Part shown: piece by piece, positions 27,729 to 36,919 of the stretch
Position numbering within the stretch: the first letter of the stretch is position 1
How the letters are laid out: the number at the start of each line of letters is the position of its first letter
Source: Levilinea saccharolytica
Lineage (GTDB): Bacteria > Chloroflexota > Anaerolineae > Anaerolineales > Anaerolineaceae
Assembly (NCBI RefSeq): GCF_001306035.1
Contig: NZ_LGCM01000027.1
Location: 62,001 to 126,000, forward strand
Direction of reading: 5' to 3'
DNA length: 64,000 nucleotides
Notes under the pieces: model-generated
Database searches by the model: none
What the model was told of the DNA's origin: nothing
Seen by the model: the letters and a program-made list of their open reading frames with translations, nothing else
Program-made: the position numbers and the translations under genes

Positions 27729-29892
27729 TCCCAGGCTCCTTCCGCGTGACCATCAACCCAAACACCGCGCCCGCCAAACTCAAAATCGAAATCACCCCAC
27801 CCGCATAAACCCATGTTGGCCGGTACACCCATTGAACAGTATGTGTGCCGCTGGTCAGCTTTACACTCCGAAAAACCCCTTCCGCTGTCTTCTCTTCTGC
27901 CGCCGCACCATCCACAATCACCTGCCACCCCGGGTAATCCATCTCCGAAATCACCAACAGTCCTGGGCCTTGCACTTCCAGCCAGATTTGGTTCGGCTCG
28001 CGGCGGACCCACCGCACGGCTTTGCTGCCCGCGGTGCAGTCGGGGGATTCCGCGCTCTCCACCCACGCTCGCGGGCAGGCCAGAGTGTTTTCATAAATCC
28101 AGGTCGTCCCGATCACCCGATCCAGAATCAACCCTTCCGCGTCCAAAGGATATTCCGCTGCCACATAGCGTACGTTCAAACGGCCCAGGCGTTCTGCATT
28201 CGGTGTATAAAACCGGTTCGCCGCAGCCGGTTCTCCCTCCGCAAACGGCGGAAGAGTGACCCCGTAGCGGCTTCGCGGCACACCGCTAGCCGAGTCAAAA
28301 AACTCCGCGTAGGCGTCCCACTGCAGTGGGTCCACCCCATCTGCCAGTTCCAGGCGATAAGCCGCGGCGCTGTGCTGAGGAATCGAATACGAGGGGGAGT
28401 AAATTCGAAAAATTCCCGGTTTCGCCGCCAGATACTGCGCTGCCGCGGCCCCTTCTCTCGCCACCTCTATCTCAGTGCGGTAGCGCATCAGGCTGCGCTG
28501 ATTAAGCAGCAGGTCGCCCAAAATCACCAGGAAAACGATTCCCAACCAGGGTAAAGGACGAATTTTTCCATAGAGCCGCAGAAAAATCAGCAGCGCGCAA
28601 ACAATGCCCAACACCCCAGCCCAAACAAAAGCTGCTGGCACAGGCCGCACCGCGGCTGCCATCCCCAGTCCAAACACGCCCAAAGTCCCACCCCAGGCTG
28701 CCAGGGTTAGATTTAACCAACGGCTCTTGTGTGGAGGCTCCATCAGCAAACCGCTCAGGCCGATTGCTGCCAATACGATCACCGCCAGATCTGCGAAAAA
28801 TAAAGCCCGCGCCGGCACGCGCAGCAAATTCAACCCCGGCAGCTCCCCCAAAACGCGCGCCAATGGCAGCCGGTCGCCTAATGAAAACATTAACGCAAAA
28901 ACATAAACTGCCGCCCAAATCCATTTTTGCCGCTGGTTCGATTGCGAAAACACCCCCACCCAGGCCAGAAAAACTGCCATGATTCCAGGGTAAAAAATCC
29001 ACTCCGCATACCCGCCGAAATTGGGCACCACCAGGTTCAGCAGCCTTCCCGGTTCCAGTGAAAACGCCAACCGGTCCGCGCCAGACATCGCAGCCCGCGT
29101 GGACAACCGCGAATACTCACCGAGCGGCAGCAAAACCGCCGCCGCAGCCGCCGCTGCCAATCCCACCTGCACACTTGCCCCCTTCGCCAGAACCCAGGCT
29201 GCATCCAAAACCGCTTTACCTCCTGCTTTCCGGCTTGAGGTAATGCCTTGAAGCGCGCTCCAACCGTACATCACCGCCATATAAAGCCCGCAGTATGCTG
29301 CCCAACGCACATCCGCCAGGGCGGCCAGCCCCAACCCCATCCCCACCATCAAATTAGGCTGCCAGTGAAAACGAGCCTGCCCGCGAGCCTGCTCCACCCA
29401 TTCCATCAGCCACGGAGTCCAACACACCGCCCACACCAGGGTCAAATGGCCCGCCCCGATGTGCGCCGCCACCTTGGGCATCAGCACAAACAGGCATGCG
29501 CCCACCCACGCCGCAATCGGGTTAGCCGTCGTACGCCGGACCAACCGTGCCGTCCCCCACCCGCCCAACAGCAAATGCAGTCCGCTGACCAGGTGATAGC
29601 CAAACGGCAAGGGCAGTACCCACAAAAGCCACGCGGGCGGATAAAAAAGGCTGCTCAACGGGTTAGCCGAAAACGGGTATCCGCTCAGAATCAGCGGCGA
29701 CCACAACGGCACAACTCCCCAGCGAGCCAGACTTTCGCGAATCCACATGAAATTCGGGTGGTGGCTGATGGTCAAATCAGAATAATTCCCCTGAAACGGA
29801 TATGCAAACCCATCCGCTCCGATGAAGAGGGAGGCAGCGCACATGCCGATCAAAACAACGGGAAGAATCCGTTCAATCTGTCGAGTTTTCAT
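27721..29892 (-). CDS. YfhO-family (GT-C-like) polytopic membrane protein, copy 1
   Basis: The start is ATG 29892, overlapping the upstream stop as TGATG. The 723-residue protein has about a dozen helices. Loop 1 contains NYSDLTISHHPNFMWIRESL then VPLWSPLILSGYPFSANPLSSLFYPP, keeping an aspartate (SDLT) at the site expected for GT-C enzymes. The C-terminal domain has LLVISEMDYPGWQVIVDGA followed by GTHTVQWVYRPTWVYAGG and a last helix, the classic YfhO end. It is likely a sugar transferase or helper acting on the outer face of the membrane; the donor and acceptor are unknown. Confidence 0.87.
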   Translation of the reverse strand: MKTRQIERILPVVLIGMCAASLFIGADGFAYPFQGNYSDLTISHHPNFMWIRESLARWGVVPLWSPLILSGYPFSANPLSSLFYPPAWLLWVLPLPFGYHLVSGLHLLLGGWGTARLVRRTTANPIAAWVGACLFVLMPKVAAHIGAGHLTLVWAVCWTPWLMEWVEQARGQARFHWQPNLMVGMGLGLAALADVRWAAYCGLYMAVMYGWSALQGITSSRKAGGKAVLDAAWVLAKGASVQVGLAAAAAAAVLLPLGEYSRLSTRAAMSGADRLAFSLEPGRLLNLVVPNFGGYAEWIFYPGIMAVFLAWVGVFSQSNQRQKWIWAAVYVFALMFSLGDRLPLARVLGELPGLNLLRVPARALFFADLAVIVLAAIGLSGLLMEPPHKSRWLNLTLAAWGGTLGVFGLGMAAAVRPVPAAFVWAGVLGIVCALLIFLRLYGKIRPLPWLGIVFLVILGDLLLNQRSLMRYRTEIEVAREGAAAAQYLAAKPGIFRIYSPSYSIPQHSAAAYRLELADGVDPLQWDAYAEFFDSASGVPRSRYGVTLPPFAEGEPAAANRFYTPNAERLGRLNVRYVAAEYPLDAEGLILDRVIGTTWIYENTLACPRAWVESAESPDCTAGSKAVRWVRREPNQIWLEVQGPGLLVISEMDYPGWQVIVDGAAAEEKTAEGVFRSVKLTSGTHTVQWVYRPTWVYAGGVISILSLAGAVFGLMVTRKEPGNG

Positions 29893-31403
29893 CACGGTTC
29901 GACGCGGTAAATACTGACGTTGTCTTGTTGATAGACGGCCGTCAGCGGTAGCGTATCAATCCCTGAAAGCTGTCTTTCGCGCGGGCCCCAAAATACCAGT
30001 GTCGCCCCAAGCTCCCGCGCCGTATTCATTTCCTCGCCCGGGGCTGCCAAAAAAGCGGCTAAGGCTCTCTGCTTGGTTTCTGCAAACGTCGTCTCGTATG
30101 GATGGCCATACACCACTCGCCGCCCCGTTTGCCCAGGCAGGATCATGCCGATATCCTCGCTGGCCAAAATCACGCTGTCCGCCGGACTGTTTGCAGCCAT
30201 CCATCGCATGGCTGCCTGTTCACTGGTCTGAAGGTACAGCTTCGGGGGGTGCTGGTACGCCCCCAGAATGCTTGCCAGCAAAATCAGAACATTGGTCATA
30301 ATCGAGGTGATCAGCACACCGTTCCGAATCCAACGTGTCTTTTTCCGCGCCGCCAGCTGTGCTGCTGTCCCACCCGCCAGCACTGCCAGGGGAATATATA
30401 ATCCTAACAAAAACCGGCGCTGCAAATTAAAGGGCAATATTGAAAGCAGGATCCCCGCCGCCACCCAAATTACCACAGGATCCTGCAACAGTTCGCTCAA
30501 GCTCTTCCGTCTCCGCCAAACAGCCATACCTGCCAATACCAACACGGGGGAGAAGGATACCACCACATCCCAGGCCGGGGGTGAAAGAGTCACATTTTGT
30601 TGGTTCCACTGCGCCAGCTCAGGGTGAGTCAGAATTTGCAGGTACTGTCCCACGAGCGCCAGCCCTCCAGGCACACAGCTCGCCAGCACCGCCAACCAGG
30701 GGACCTTCTGCCGAAACACCAACCGCGCTGATATCCCAATCGCTTGGATGGTGCACAGGACCACCACCCCAAAAGGCATGATCAACGCCAATGCCGCACT
30801 CAAAGCCGCCGCTGCCGCTGCTTCGCCAATACTGCTAACGCGTTCTGCTTTTTGGATCAAAATCAATAACAATGCCAGTCCGATGGGGAAGTGCGGGTTT
30901 ACAAAAGCTGAGAAAAAGGGATATGCCTCTGCCACCCACATATCTGCCGTAAATGCCCCGCCCAGGCTCGCCAGCCACCCTAGCCCCGCACCGAACAAGC
31001 ACAATGCGAAGGTAAATTCCAGCCTGCCCGCTGTAGTCTTCTCATGGTAACGTTCCACAAATCTGCGCAGGGTCAGCGCCAGCGCCAGCGCCCCCGCCAA
31101 ACGGGCTGCGTGAAAAACCAGCCACAGCGGTGCATGCAATATTCGGGCGATGTGCCCAAGTGTCAGGTAAAAAACAAATAAAAAGGAGCCTTCGCCCGGC
31201 TCCGCCGTGAACGGTAACCGAAATAACCATTCACCCGCTGCCCCTTGCTGCATTTTTGCAAAGTAGGAGTTGCCGTCCAAGGGGTTAATCAAGAACCCGA
31301 CAAAAACCCAATCCGACCCCGCCGCTGCCCATGCCATCAAATAAGGCAGTGTGAGGATCGTCAAAAACACGCCTGTCACAACCCAAAAGACCTTCCCTCG
31401 CAT
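29892..31403 (-). CDS. DGNSY-type polytopic membrane protein, GT-C-like, copy 1
   Basis: I take ATG 31403 because AAGGTGG precedes it by 8 bases and the promoter -10 box lies at 31428-31433. The 503-residue protein shares with the 26157-27728 product the loop LDGNSYFAKMQQGAAGEWLFRLPFT and a C-terminal stretch (PADSVILASEDIGMILPG then VVYGHPYETTF) matching PKDAVILAEYDTSNALP and LIGHGPESAH in the other copy. About eleven helices are visible. It heads the six-gene unit and is probably a GT-C-fold transferase. Confidence 0.7.
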   Translation of the reverse strand: MRGKVFWVVTGVFLTILTLPYLMAWAAAGSDWVFVGFLINPLDGNSYFAKMQQGAAGEWLFRLPFTAEPGEGSFLFVFYLTLGHIARILHAPLWLVFHAARLAGALALALTLRRFVERYHEKTTAGRLEFTFALCLFGAGLGWLASLGGAFTADMWVAEAYPFFSAFVNPHFPIGLALLLILIQKAERVSSIGEAAAAAALSAALALIMPFGVVVLCTIQAIGISARLVFRQKVPWLAVLASCVPGGLALVGQYLQILTHPELAQWNQQNVTLSPPAWDVVVSFSPVLVLAGMAVWRRRKSLSELLQDPVVIWVAAGILLSILPFNLQRRFLLGLYIPLAVLAGGTAAQLAARKKTRWIRNGVLITSIMTNVLILLASILGAYQHPPKLYLQTSEQAAMRWMAANSPADSVILASEDIGMILPGQTGRRVVYGHPYETTFAETKQRALAAFLAAPGEEMNTARELGATLVFWGPRERQLSGIDTLPLTAVYQQDNVSIYRVEP

Positions 31404-31427
31404 ACGCTCAACCACCTTTCTTCTCAA

Positions 31428-31456
31428 AGTATACAGGGAAATGAAATACCCAACAA
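31428..31456 (-). promoter_or_regulatory. Promoter of the GT-C/MoxR/DUF58 operon
   Basis: On the minus strand TTGTTG (31451-31456), a 17-bp spacer and TATACT (31428-31433) form a sigma70-type promoter. The start codon at 31403 and its AAGGTGG site lie just downstream. No other promoter is evident between the six overlapping genes. Confidence 0.55.
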
Positions 31457-31517
31457 ACCGGATCTATGCTGAAAATATTGCCCCTTCCCATCCGCCCCCC
31501 ATTTGCACATCAAATAG

Positions 31518-31523
31518 TATAAT
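31518..31523 (+). promoter_or_regulatory. -10 element directly before the zinc-ribbon coiled-coil gene
   Basis: A perfect TATAAT ends 6 bases before the ATG at 31530, with no ribosome binding site between. Transcription should begin at or next to the start codon, giving a leaderless message. The -35 region is weak. Confidence 0.5.
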
Positions 31524-31529
31524 TTTTAC

Positions 31530-32231
31530 ATGAATCAAGCTGCCCTTCTCTTCCAACTCCAGGTCGTTGACAGCGAAATCGAACGCTTGCAGGCTCGCAT
31601 CGCCGAAATTGACGCAGCGATCGCCGCTGACCAGCAGATTGCTCAGGCAGAACAAGCCCTCGCCGATTCTCGCAAAGCCAATCAGCAGGCCGCGCACGCC
31701 TTGCGGGCAGTGGAGGAGAACGTCAAATCCCTCCAGATCAAAATTTCCACCTCCGAGGCCAACCTGTACGGCGGCAGGATCAAGAATCCCAAAGAGCTGC
31801 AGGACCTCCAAAGTGAAATATCATCTCTCAAAAAGCGTTTGGCCGCAATTGAAGATGAGCAGCTCACCGCGATGGTCAGCCTGGAAGACTCCGAAGCGGG
31901 CGAGAAAAAAGCCTCCGAGAATCTCACCCTGGCTCGCGGTCAGGCAGCCAGCCGCCATGCCGAAATGTTAGGCGAAAAAGATCAGGCCGAGCAAAAAATC
32001 AGCCGCCTGAACACCGAAAGAAACGCCCACCTCAGTTCGCTGGACCCATCAACCCTGGAAATCTACCGTACTTTGCGCAAACAAAAGCGCGGGGTTGCCG
32101 TGGTCAGCGCAGCGGATGGTGCCTGTTCAGCCTGCGGTGCTGAGCTTCGACCAGCCGAATTGCAGGCAGCGCGTTCTCCCCAAGGGTTAGCCTATTGCAG
32201 CACATGCGGCCGCATTCTGTACGCAGGGTAA
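31530..32231 (+). CDS. C4 zinc-ribbon coiled-coil protein (DUF164/CdsZ-like)
   Basis: The 233-residue protein is almost wholly coiled coil to about residue 185, with the conserved hinge LYGGRIKNPKELQDLQSEIS. It ends in a zinc ribbon built from ACSACGAEL and YCSTCGRILY. This is the DUF164 family, found in many bacteria with no agreed function; some members are proposed nucleic acid-binding or secretion-associated. The NACHT-like gene begins 3 bp after its stop, so the two are probably translated from one message. Confidence 0.9.
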   Translation: MNQAALLFQLQVVDSEIERLQARIAEIDAAIAADQQIAQAEQALADSRKANQQAAHALRAVEENVKSLQIKISTSEANLYGGRIKNPKELQDLQSEISSLKKRLAAIEDEQLTAMVSLEDSEAGEKKASENLTLARGQAASRHAEMLGEKDQAEQKISRLNTERNAHLSSLDPSTLEIYRTLRKQKRGVAVVSAADGACSACGAELRPAELQAARSPQGLAYCSTCGRILYAG

Positions 32232-32234
32232 ATC

Positions 32235-34727
32235 ATGCGATTCTTAGCGGATTTCAGTTTCGATCAAATCTCCTTTTGGCTGGGTTTCCTGGCAGCCTCC
32301 CTGGTGTGGTGGATTTTTATGCGCTCCCGCCGCCACCTGCCCGGGATCAAGAAATACGTCCAGCTTAAACTCGAACAGGCTCGCGAAAGAAACCGCGCAG
32401 GGGTCAGTGCATATTTTCGCCAGGAAGCCCTGCGCCGTGCCCAACGCCAACACATTGCCCGAGGCCTTTTCCCCCTGGAAGAAATTCTCATCCCTCCCAG
32501 GCTGTTCATCCCTCCCTCCTACATTGAACCCCAGGCGGAAAACCAGCCCGAGGGTCTTGCTGCTCAAATTGTCCCCTATTTGCCAGATTGGCCCGAATTC
32601 TTAGCGCCTTTCCATTACCCATCGCTGACCCCCGCTCAGGCTTTGGAACACGGTATCCGCCTCGCCATCGTCGCCCCACCCGGCGGGGGCAAATCCGTCG
32701 CCCTGGCCGATCTGGCCCTCCACCTCGCCCGCAAAGATACCCAGGTCGCCAACCTCGACCGCCGCTTCCCCATCTATCTCCACGCCCATGAGATCAGTTG
32801 GGCTGTGGATCCAAAAGAGGCTTTCACCAGTCTGGTGAAAGCAGCCGCACGGCAGGTTCCGGCTTTTGTCGCCAACCGCGTATCCCATTTCCTGCACGAA
32901 GTCTTCACAGAAGGTCGGGCCGTCCTGCTGATTGACGGCCTGGATGAACTCCCCTCCACAGCAGCTGAAAACGCCTCTCGGGCATTGGGGCAGTGGTGCC
33001 TCACCTTCCCCCAGTTATTCATCGCCGTCACCGCCAACCCGGATGAGTTGGACGGTCTGGTCAGTCTGGAATTCTTCCCCCTGGCGGTAGCCCCCTGGAC
33101 GTACGAAGAACGTAGAATCTTCGCCATGCAGTGGCAGGAACGCTGGATCAGCCGCATTTTGCCTGAAGTCAATAAACGCTTGGGCATTTCCGGCGTGGAT
33201 CCCGATCTGCTCGCCCATTGGATCCTCGACCGCACTAGCGACACTCCCTTGGAATGGACGCTGAAAGTCTGGGCAGCCACAGCCGGCGACATGATCGGCC
33301 CAGGGTACCAAAACGCCATGGATGCCTTCATCCTGCGCACAGCCCACCCCAAGCTTCCCCGCCAGGCATTGGCGCGTCTCGCCTATCAATTCTTCCAGAG
33401 TGAATCGCCAACCCTGCCTTTCTCCCAGTTAGAATCCATTCTTGGCAAATTAAAAATCACCATCTCTGCGGGCACTGAGGATGAATTTGCCCCCGTTAGT
33501 ACAGCAAAGCCTGCGAAAAAGAAGAAGCAGAAAACCACCCGTGTTTCCTCTGGTGGGATGGCTCTCGATCAATCCATCCAAAACGGTCTCTTTGCCGAAT
33601 TCCCCGGCGAACAAATCGCCTTTATTCATCCGGTCATCGCTGGTTATCTTGCGGGAGAAGCAGAGGACCAGGAATTTGAACTCTGGATCAAAGAAAGCTC
33701 TGCTTGGCCGGTACAGCAATCCCTCTTGGCTTTTCAAGCCGCTCGCGACCTGCCCTTGCACTACATCACCCGCACCTTACAAGACCCGCCGACTCCCCTG
33801 CATGTCCATCTTTTGCGTCTGGCCCGCTGGCTCAAGTTCACCCGGCCCAACGCTTCCTGGCGTGCCCCCGCCATGCGTAAATTGTTAAACAGTCTGTATG
33901 ATGACAGCTTGCCGTTCAGCATTCGAGCAAAATGCCTATGCGCAATTTTGCAGTCCAGCGACCCATCCTTGCCCACCCTCATCAAGCAGCTGCTAACAGC
34001 GCCCTCCGCCGTCTTGCGCCAGTTGGTCATCCTGGGCGCGGGCGTACTCGGTGACTCATCCTTGCTCAGCCCCGTCCTGGATCGCTACGCGGATCAAGAA
34101 GAAGGCGTGCGCATCGCTGCCTGCCTGGCCGTGTCTGCCATCGGCGGAAAAATGGCCGCCGACACCCTGATGGAAACCCTCCTGCACGGGGATGATGCCC
34201 TTCGCCAGGCCGCTGCCGAGATGCTGGCTGCCGCCCCTGGCGGCCACGACATCCTTCGCGATGCCGTCAACAGCACCGATCTTCTCACCCGCCGCGCAGC
34301 CATCCTGGGTCTCACCTATGTCAACGAAGACTGGGTGAAAGTCATGTTGGAAAAAATCGCCATCGAAGATGGCCAATGGGTGGTGCGCAACGCAGCGGGT
34401 CAGGTTTTGGAAATGCAGCGCGGCGAAAACCATCTGGCCCCCAGGCCGCTTCAGCCGCCCAGCGAATCTCCCTGGCTCATCACCTATGCCAGCCAGCAAG
34501 GGCAAGGCATCTCTCCGGGCACTGAAGCGGACGATTTGCTCTTGCACGCAGTTGGCTCCGGTAGTCCCGATGAAAAAGTGCGCGCTTTGCAATACCTGCG
34601 CACCAAACCCTCCCCCGAAGTCGCCCAGGCCGTCACCGACCTGCTGAAAACCTCTGACCCGCGCGTGCGCGAAGCCGCTGCCTATGCTCTCTGGCAGATC
34701 CATTCTGCCTCAGCCAGCCGACAATAA
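32235..34727 (+). CDS. Membrane-anchored NACHT-like NTPase with C-terminal HEAT repeats
   Basis: The 830-residue protein has one N-terminal transmembrane helix (about 13-30) followed by RSRRH, then an NTPase domain with Walker A at 146-154 (VAPPGGGKS) and a NACHT-style Walker B at 232-239 (LLIDGLDEL, D234, D237, E238). A NACHT-like APWTYEERRIFAMQW follows. A lysine-rich linker lies near residue 430. From about 590 on are alpha-helical HEAT/PBS-lyase-like repeats (GAGVLGDSSLLSPVL, AACLAVSAIGGKMAADTL, DPRVREAAAYALWQI). STAND/NACHT proteins act as switches in signalling or defence; the trigger here is unknown. It shares a message with the zinc-ribbon protein and ends at a strong terminator. Confidence 0.83.
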   Translation: MRFLADFSFDQISFWLGFLAASLVWWIFMRSRRHLPGIKKYVQLKLEQARERNRAGVSAYFRQEALRRAQRQHIARGLFPLEEILIPPRLFIPPSYIEPQAENQPEGLAAQIVPYLPDWPEFLAPFHYPSLTPAQALEHGIRLAIVAPPGGGKSVALADLALHLARKDTQVANLDRRFPIYLHAHEISWAVDPKEAFTSLVKAAARQVPAFVANRVSHFLHEVFTEGRAVLLIDGLDELPSTAAENASRALGQWCLTFPQLFIAVTANPDELDGLVSLEFFPLAVAPWTYEERRIFAMQWQERWISRILPEVNKRLGISGVDPDLLAHWILDRTSDTPLEWTLKVWAATAGDMIGPGYQNAMDAFILRTAHPKLPRQALARLAYQFFQSESPTLPFSQLESILGKLKITISAGTEDEFAPVSTAKPAKKKKQKTTRVSSGGMALDQSIQNGLFAEFPGEQIAFIHPVIAGYLAGEAEDQEFELWIKESSAWPVQQSLLAFQAARDLPLHYITRTLQDPPTPLHVHLLRLARWLKFTRPNASWRAPAMRKLLNSLYDDSLPFSIRAKCLCAILQSSDPSLPTLIKQLLTAPSAVLRQLVILGAGVLGDSSLLSPVLDRYADQEEGVRIAACLAVSAIGGKMAADTLMETLLHGDDALRQAAAEMLAAAPGGHDILRDAVNSTDLLTRRAAILGLTYVNEDWVKVMLEKIAIEDGQWVVRNAAGQVLEMQRGENHLAPRPLQPPSESPWLITYASQQGQGISPGTEADDLLLHAVGSGSPDEKVRALQYLRTKPSPEVAQAVTDLLKTSDPRVREAAAYALWQIHSASASRQ

Positions 34728-34767
34728 AAAAGCCGCCCGGATCGCAAAATTCGGGCGGCTGTCTTTT
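34726..34767. terminator. Bidirectional intrinsic terminator
   Basis: A perfect 9-bp stem (AGCCGCCCG at 34731-34739 with its complement at 34752-34760) is preceded by five adenines and followed by GTCTTTT. It ends the NACHT-like gene on plus and the long minus-strand run that finishes with DUF167. Confidence 0.88.
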
Positions 34768-34777
34768 CCAAACCAAG

Positions 34778-35092
34778 CTATGATAATTTTTCGATAATCT
34801 TTGACTGCACCGTGCCTGTGTCCAACCCCGTCACGGTCACCAGCTTGTCCAACCCGCTTTTGCCAGCGACGATATCCAGGCGCGCCACATCCACCCCCAG
34901 AACTCCCGCCAGAAAGTCTAACAGGCTGTTGTTCACCAGGTCATCGGTGTCCGCGCTCGTCAAGCGCACTTTGACGGTTCCGTCGTTCAGGATTTCAGTA
35001 ATCTCATTTTTTCGCGCGCGCGGAGTAACGCGAATCGCCAGAGCTGCGCCCCGCTGTCCGTTATGCAGTCGGTATTTCCGTGGATCATCCAT
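34778..35092 (-). CDS. DUF167 family protein (YggU-like)
   Basis: The 104-residue protein shows the DUF167 core AALAIRVTPRARKNEI then VKVRLTSADTDD and NNSLLDFLAGVLGV. Homologues are small cytoplasmic proteins of unknown function that often sit beside yggT and yggS, as here. It starts 2 bp after yggT and is the last gene before the bidirectional terminator. Confidence 0.88.
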   Translation of the reverse strand: MDDPRKYRLHNGQRGAALAIRVTPRARKNEITEILNDGTVKVRLTSADTDDLVNNSLLDFLAGVLGVDVARLDIVAGKSGLDKLVTVTGLDTGTVQSKIIEKLS

Positions 35093-35094
35093 AG

Positions 35095-35358
35095 TTACCC
35101 CAGTCCTCGCAGTAGGCTGACCAGCAAAAATTCAACAATTTGAACCAAAATCACCAGAATCAACGGGCTGAAATCAATCCCTTGAATTGGGCGAACCAAT
35201 TTCCGAATGGGGTCCAGCATCGGGTTGGTAAACCGGCCAATAATGACGCGCACGTTATGATACGGAGGCAGAAAATACGAAAGGACAATTTCTGCTAAAA
35301 CCAGCAGAAAGATCGCCCTGGCCAACAGATTGATAAACGTGATGAGATAAACGACCAT
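35095..35358 (-). CDS. YggT family membrane protein
   Basis: I choose ATG 35358, giving 87 residues with two hydrophobic helices and the YggT motif SYFLPPYHNVRVIIGRFTNPMLDPIRKLV. A start further upstream would run into yggS. TATAAT on the minus strand (35365-35370) ends 6 bases before this ATG, so the gene may also have its own leaderless transcript. YggT proteins are linked to osmotic or division functions in some bacteria, but the role is not firm. Confidence 0.85.
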   Translation of the reverse strand: MVVYLITFINLLARAIFLLVLAEIVLSYFLPPYHNVRVIIGRFTNPMLDPIRKLVRPIQGIDFSPLILVILVQIVEFLLVSLLRGLG

Positions 35359-35380
35359 GCTTCTATTATACCCAACTTCC

Positions 35381-36112
35381 TCAAGGAGTCTTATAAATTC
35401 GCGGCCCAACGATGGCGGTTCCCAGGCGCACTAAAGTCGCCCCTTCCTCAACTGCCACCGCATAATCCATGCTCGTTCCCATAGACAACTCATCCCAACG
35501 ACATTGTGGGTATCGGTCCTGAAGTTTCATCTGAAGCTGCTTTACTCGTCGAAAAAATGGCCGGACGTGTTCCGGGTCTTCATCCAGCGGCGGCATGGTC
35601 ATCAATCCGCGCATTTCCAGATGAGGCAGACGCAGAATGTCTTCAACCGTCAGGAAAAAAACCGCCTGGTTGTCTGCATCCCAACAAGGCAGCCCAAATT
35701 TACTTTCCTCTCCGCTGACGTTCACCTCCAGCAGCACCGGCAGTTTTTTGCCGGTCTCCGCCAGTCGCCGCTCCAACTTTTCTGCCAAAGACAAACTGTC
35801 TAGCGATTGCAGCATAGCAAAATGATCCGTCACGATCTTGGCCTTGCGGCTCTGCAAATGGCCAATCATGTGCCATTCCACCGCCTCACCGCGCAGATCC
35901 TCAATCTTGGCCAGGCTTTCTTCGGGATAATTTTCACCCAAAAGGGTCGCACCTGCCCGAACTGCGGCACGCACCGTTTCAATGGGTTGCGATTTGGTCA
36001 CAACCACCAGGCGCACCCCGTTCACCGGTCGGTTTACACGGCTGCAGGCAGCTTCAATCTGCGCTTGCGCCTTGGCCATATTGGCGCGAATCAGTTCTAC
36101 CCGATCTTCCAT
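35381..36112 (-). CDS. YggS-type pyridoxal phosphate homeostasis protein
   Basis: The 243-residue TIM-barrel protein has the PLP-binding lysine in LVVVTKSQPIE, GENYPEES, WHMIGHLQSRKAK and the C-terminal LSMGTSMDYAVAVEEGATLVRLGTAIVG, all typical of YggS/PLPBP. The family binds PLP without known catalysis and keeps the PLP pool balanced. It lies 18 bp after the PgeF-like gene and before yggT, a common bacterial arrangement. Confidence 0.95.
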   Translation of the reverse strand: MEDRVELIRANMAKAQAQIEAACSRVNRPVNGVRLVVVTKSQPIETVRAAVRAGATLLGENYPEESLAKIEDLRGEAVEWHMIGHLQSRKAKIVTDHFAMLQSLDSLSLAEKLERRLAETGKKLPVLLEVNVSGEESKFGLPCWDADNQAVFFLTVEDILRLPHLEMRGLMTMPPLDEDPEHVRPFFRRVKQLQMKLQDRYPQCRWDELSMGTSMDYAVAVEEGATLVRLGTAIVGPRIYKTP

Positions 36113-36130
36113 CCCTTTTCGCCTCCATAC

Positions 36131-36919
36131 TCAATCTGCCAGCGCCAGAATCGCCCCCAGGCGGCCAGTCCGCCCTTTTTCCGCTCGATGAGAAAACCAC
36201 AATTCCACATCGCAAGCCGTGCACATCTGGCTGGTTTCTATCATGCCCACACCTGCCTCAGCCAGCGTCAGACGGTTTGCTTTCCATAAGTCGAGATGGG
36301 TTTTTCCATCTACACCCAAAAGCAGCTCCCCGGCCTCCATCCCAAACGCGCCCTGCACCTGCCGGATCACATCCTCACCCACCGCGTAATGATCCGGCCC
36401 AATCGAAGGCCCAATCACCGCTCGCAGGTCTCCTGGTTTGCAGCCGTAATGCGTTCTCATCGCCGCCACAGCCGCCGCAGCGGCTTTTTTTACCGTACCT
36501 TGCCACCCTGCGTGCGCCAACGCCGCCGCATGCCGAACCGGATCATACAAAAAGATCGGCACACAATCCGCAAAGCGCATAAACAGGGTCACATCTGGGG
36601 AATCCGTCAGGATGATATCTGCTTGTTCGTGAGGAGCATCTAACGGCCGCGGCAGTCGCGAAGCCCTGGCCTCCACCCCGTGCACCTGCCAGACATCAAA
36701 AACGCTTTCAACCCTTCTTCCTAGGGCGGCAAAGATCCTGCGTCGGTTCTCAATCACATGGGCGCGTTCATCCCCCACCGTTCCCCCCGTGTTTAATGAC
36801 GCCCACGGCTCCGGGCTGACGCCCCCTTTACGTGTAAAAAAGCCGTGAATCACCCGTTCCGTAGGCAGGCTGTCAAAAGTCAGAAAATGAACTCCGTCCG
36901 GTGACTCATGAAATTTCAT
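36131..36919 (-). CDS. YfiH/PgeF-type laccase-domain protein
   Basis: The ATG at 36919 overlaps the end of the upstream gene by 14 bp. The 262-residue product has the zinc site of the family: the histidine in WQVHG, the cysteine in FADCVPIFLYD and the histidine in LAHAGWQGTVKKAA. It was formerly called polyphenol oxidase or laccase domain; E. coli YfiH (PgeF) removes wrong amino acids from peptidoglycan precursors, and human LACC1 acts on purine nucleosides. Either activity is possible. Confidence 0.92.
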   Translation of the reverse strand: MKFHESPDGVHFLTFDSLPTERVIHGFFTRKGGVSPEPWASLNTGGTVGDERAHVIENRRRIFAALGRRVESVFDVWQVHGVEARASRLPRPLDAPHEQADIILTDSPDVTLFMRFADCVPIFLYDPVRHAAALAHAGWQGTVKKAAAAAVAAMRTHYGCKPGDLRAVIGPSIGPDHYAVGEDVIRQVQGAFGMEAGELLLGVDGKTHLDLWKANRLTLAEAGVGMIETSQMCTACDVELWFSHRAEKGRTGRLGAILALAD

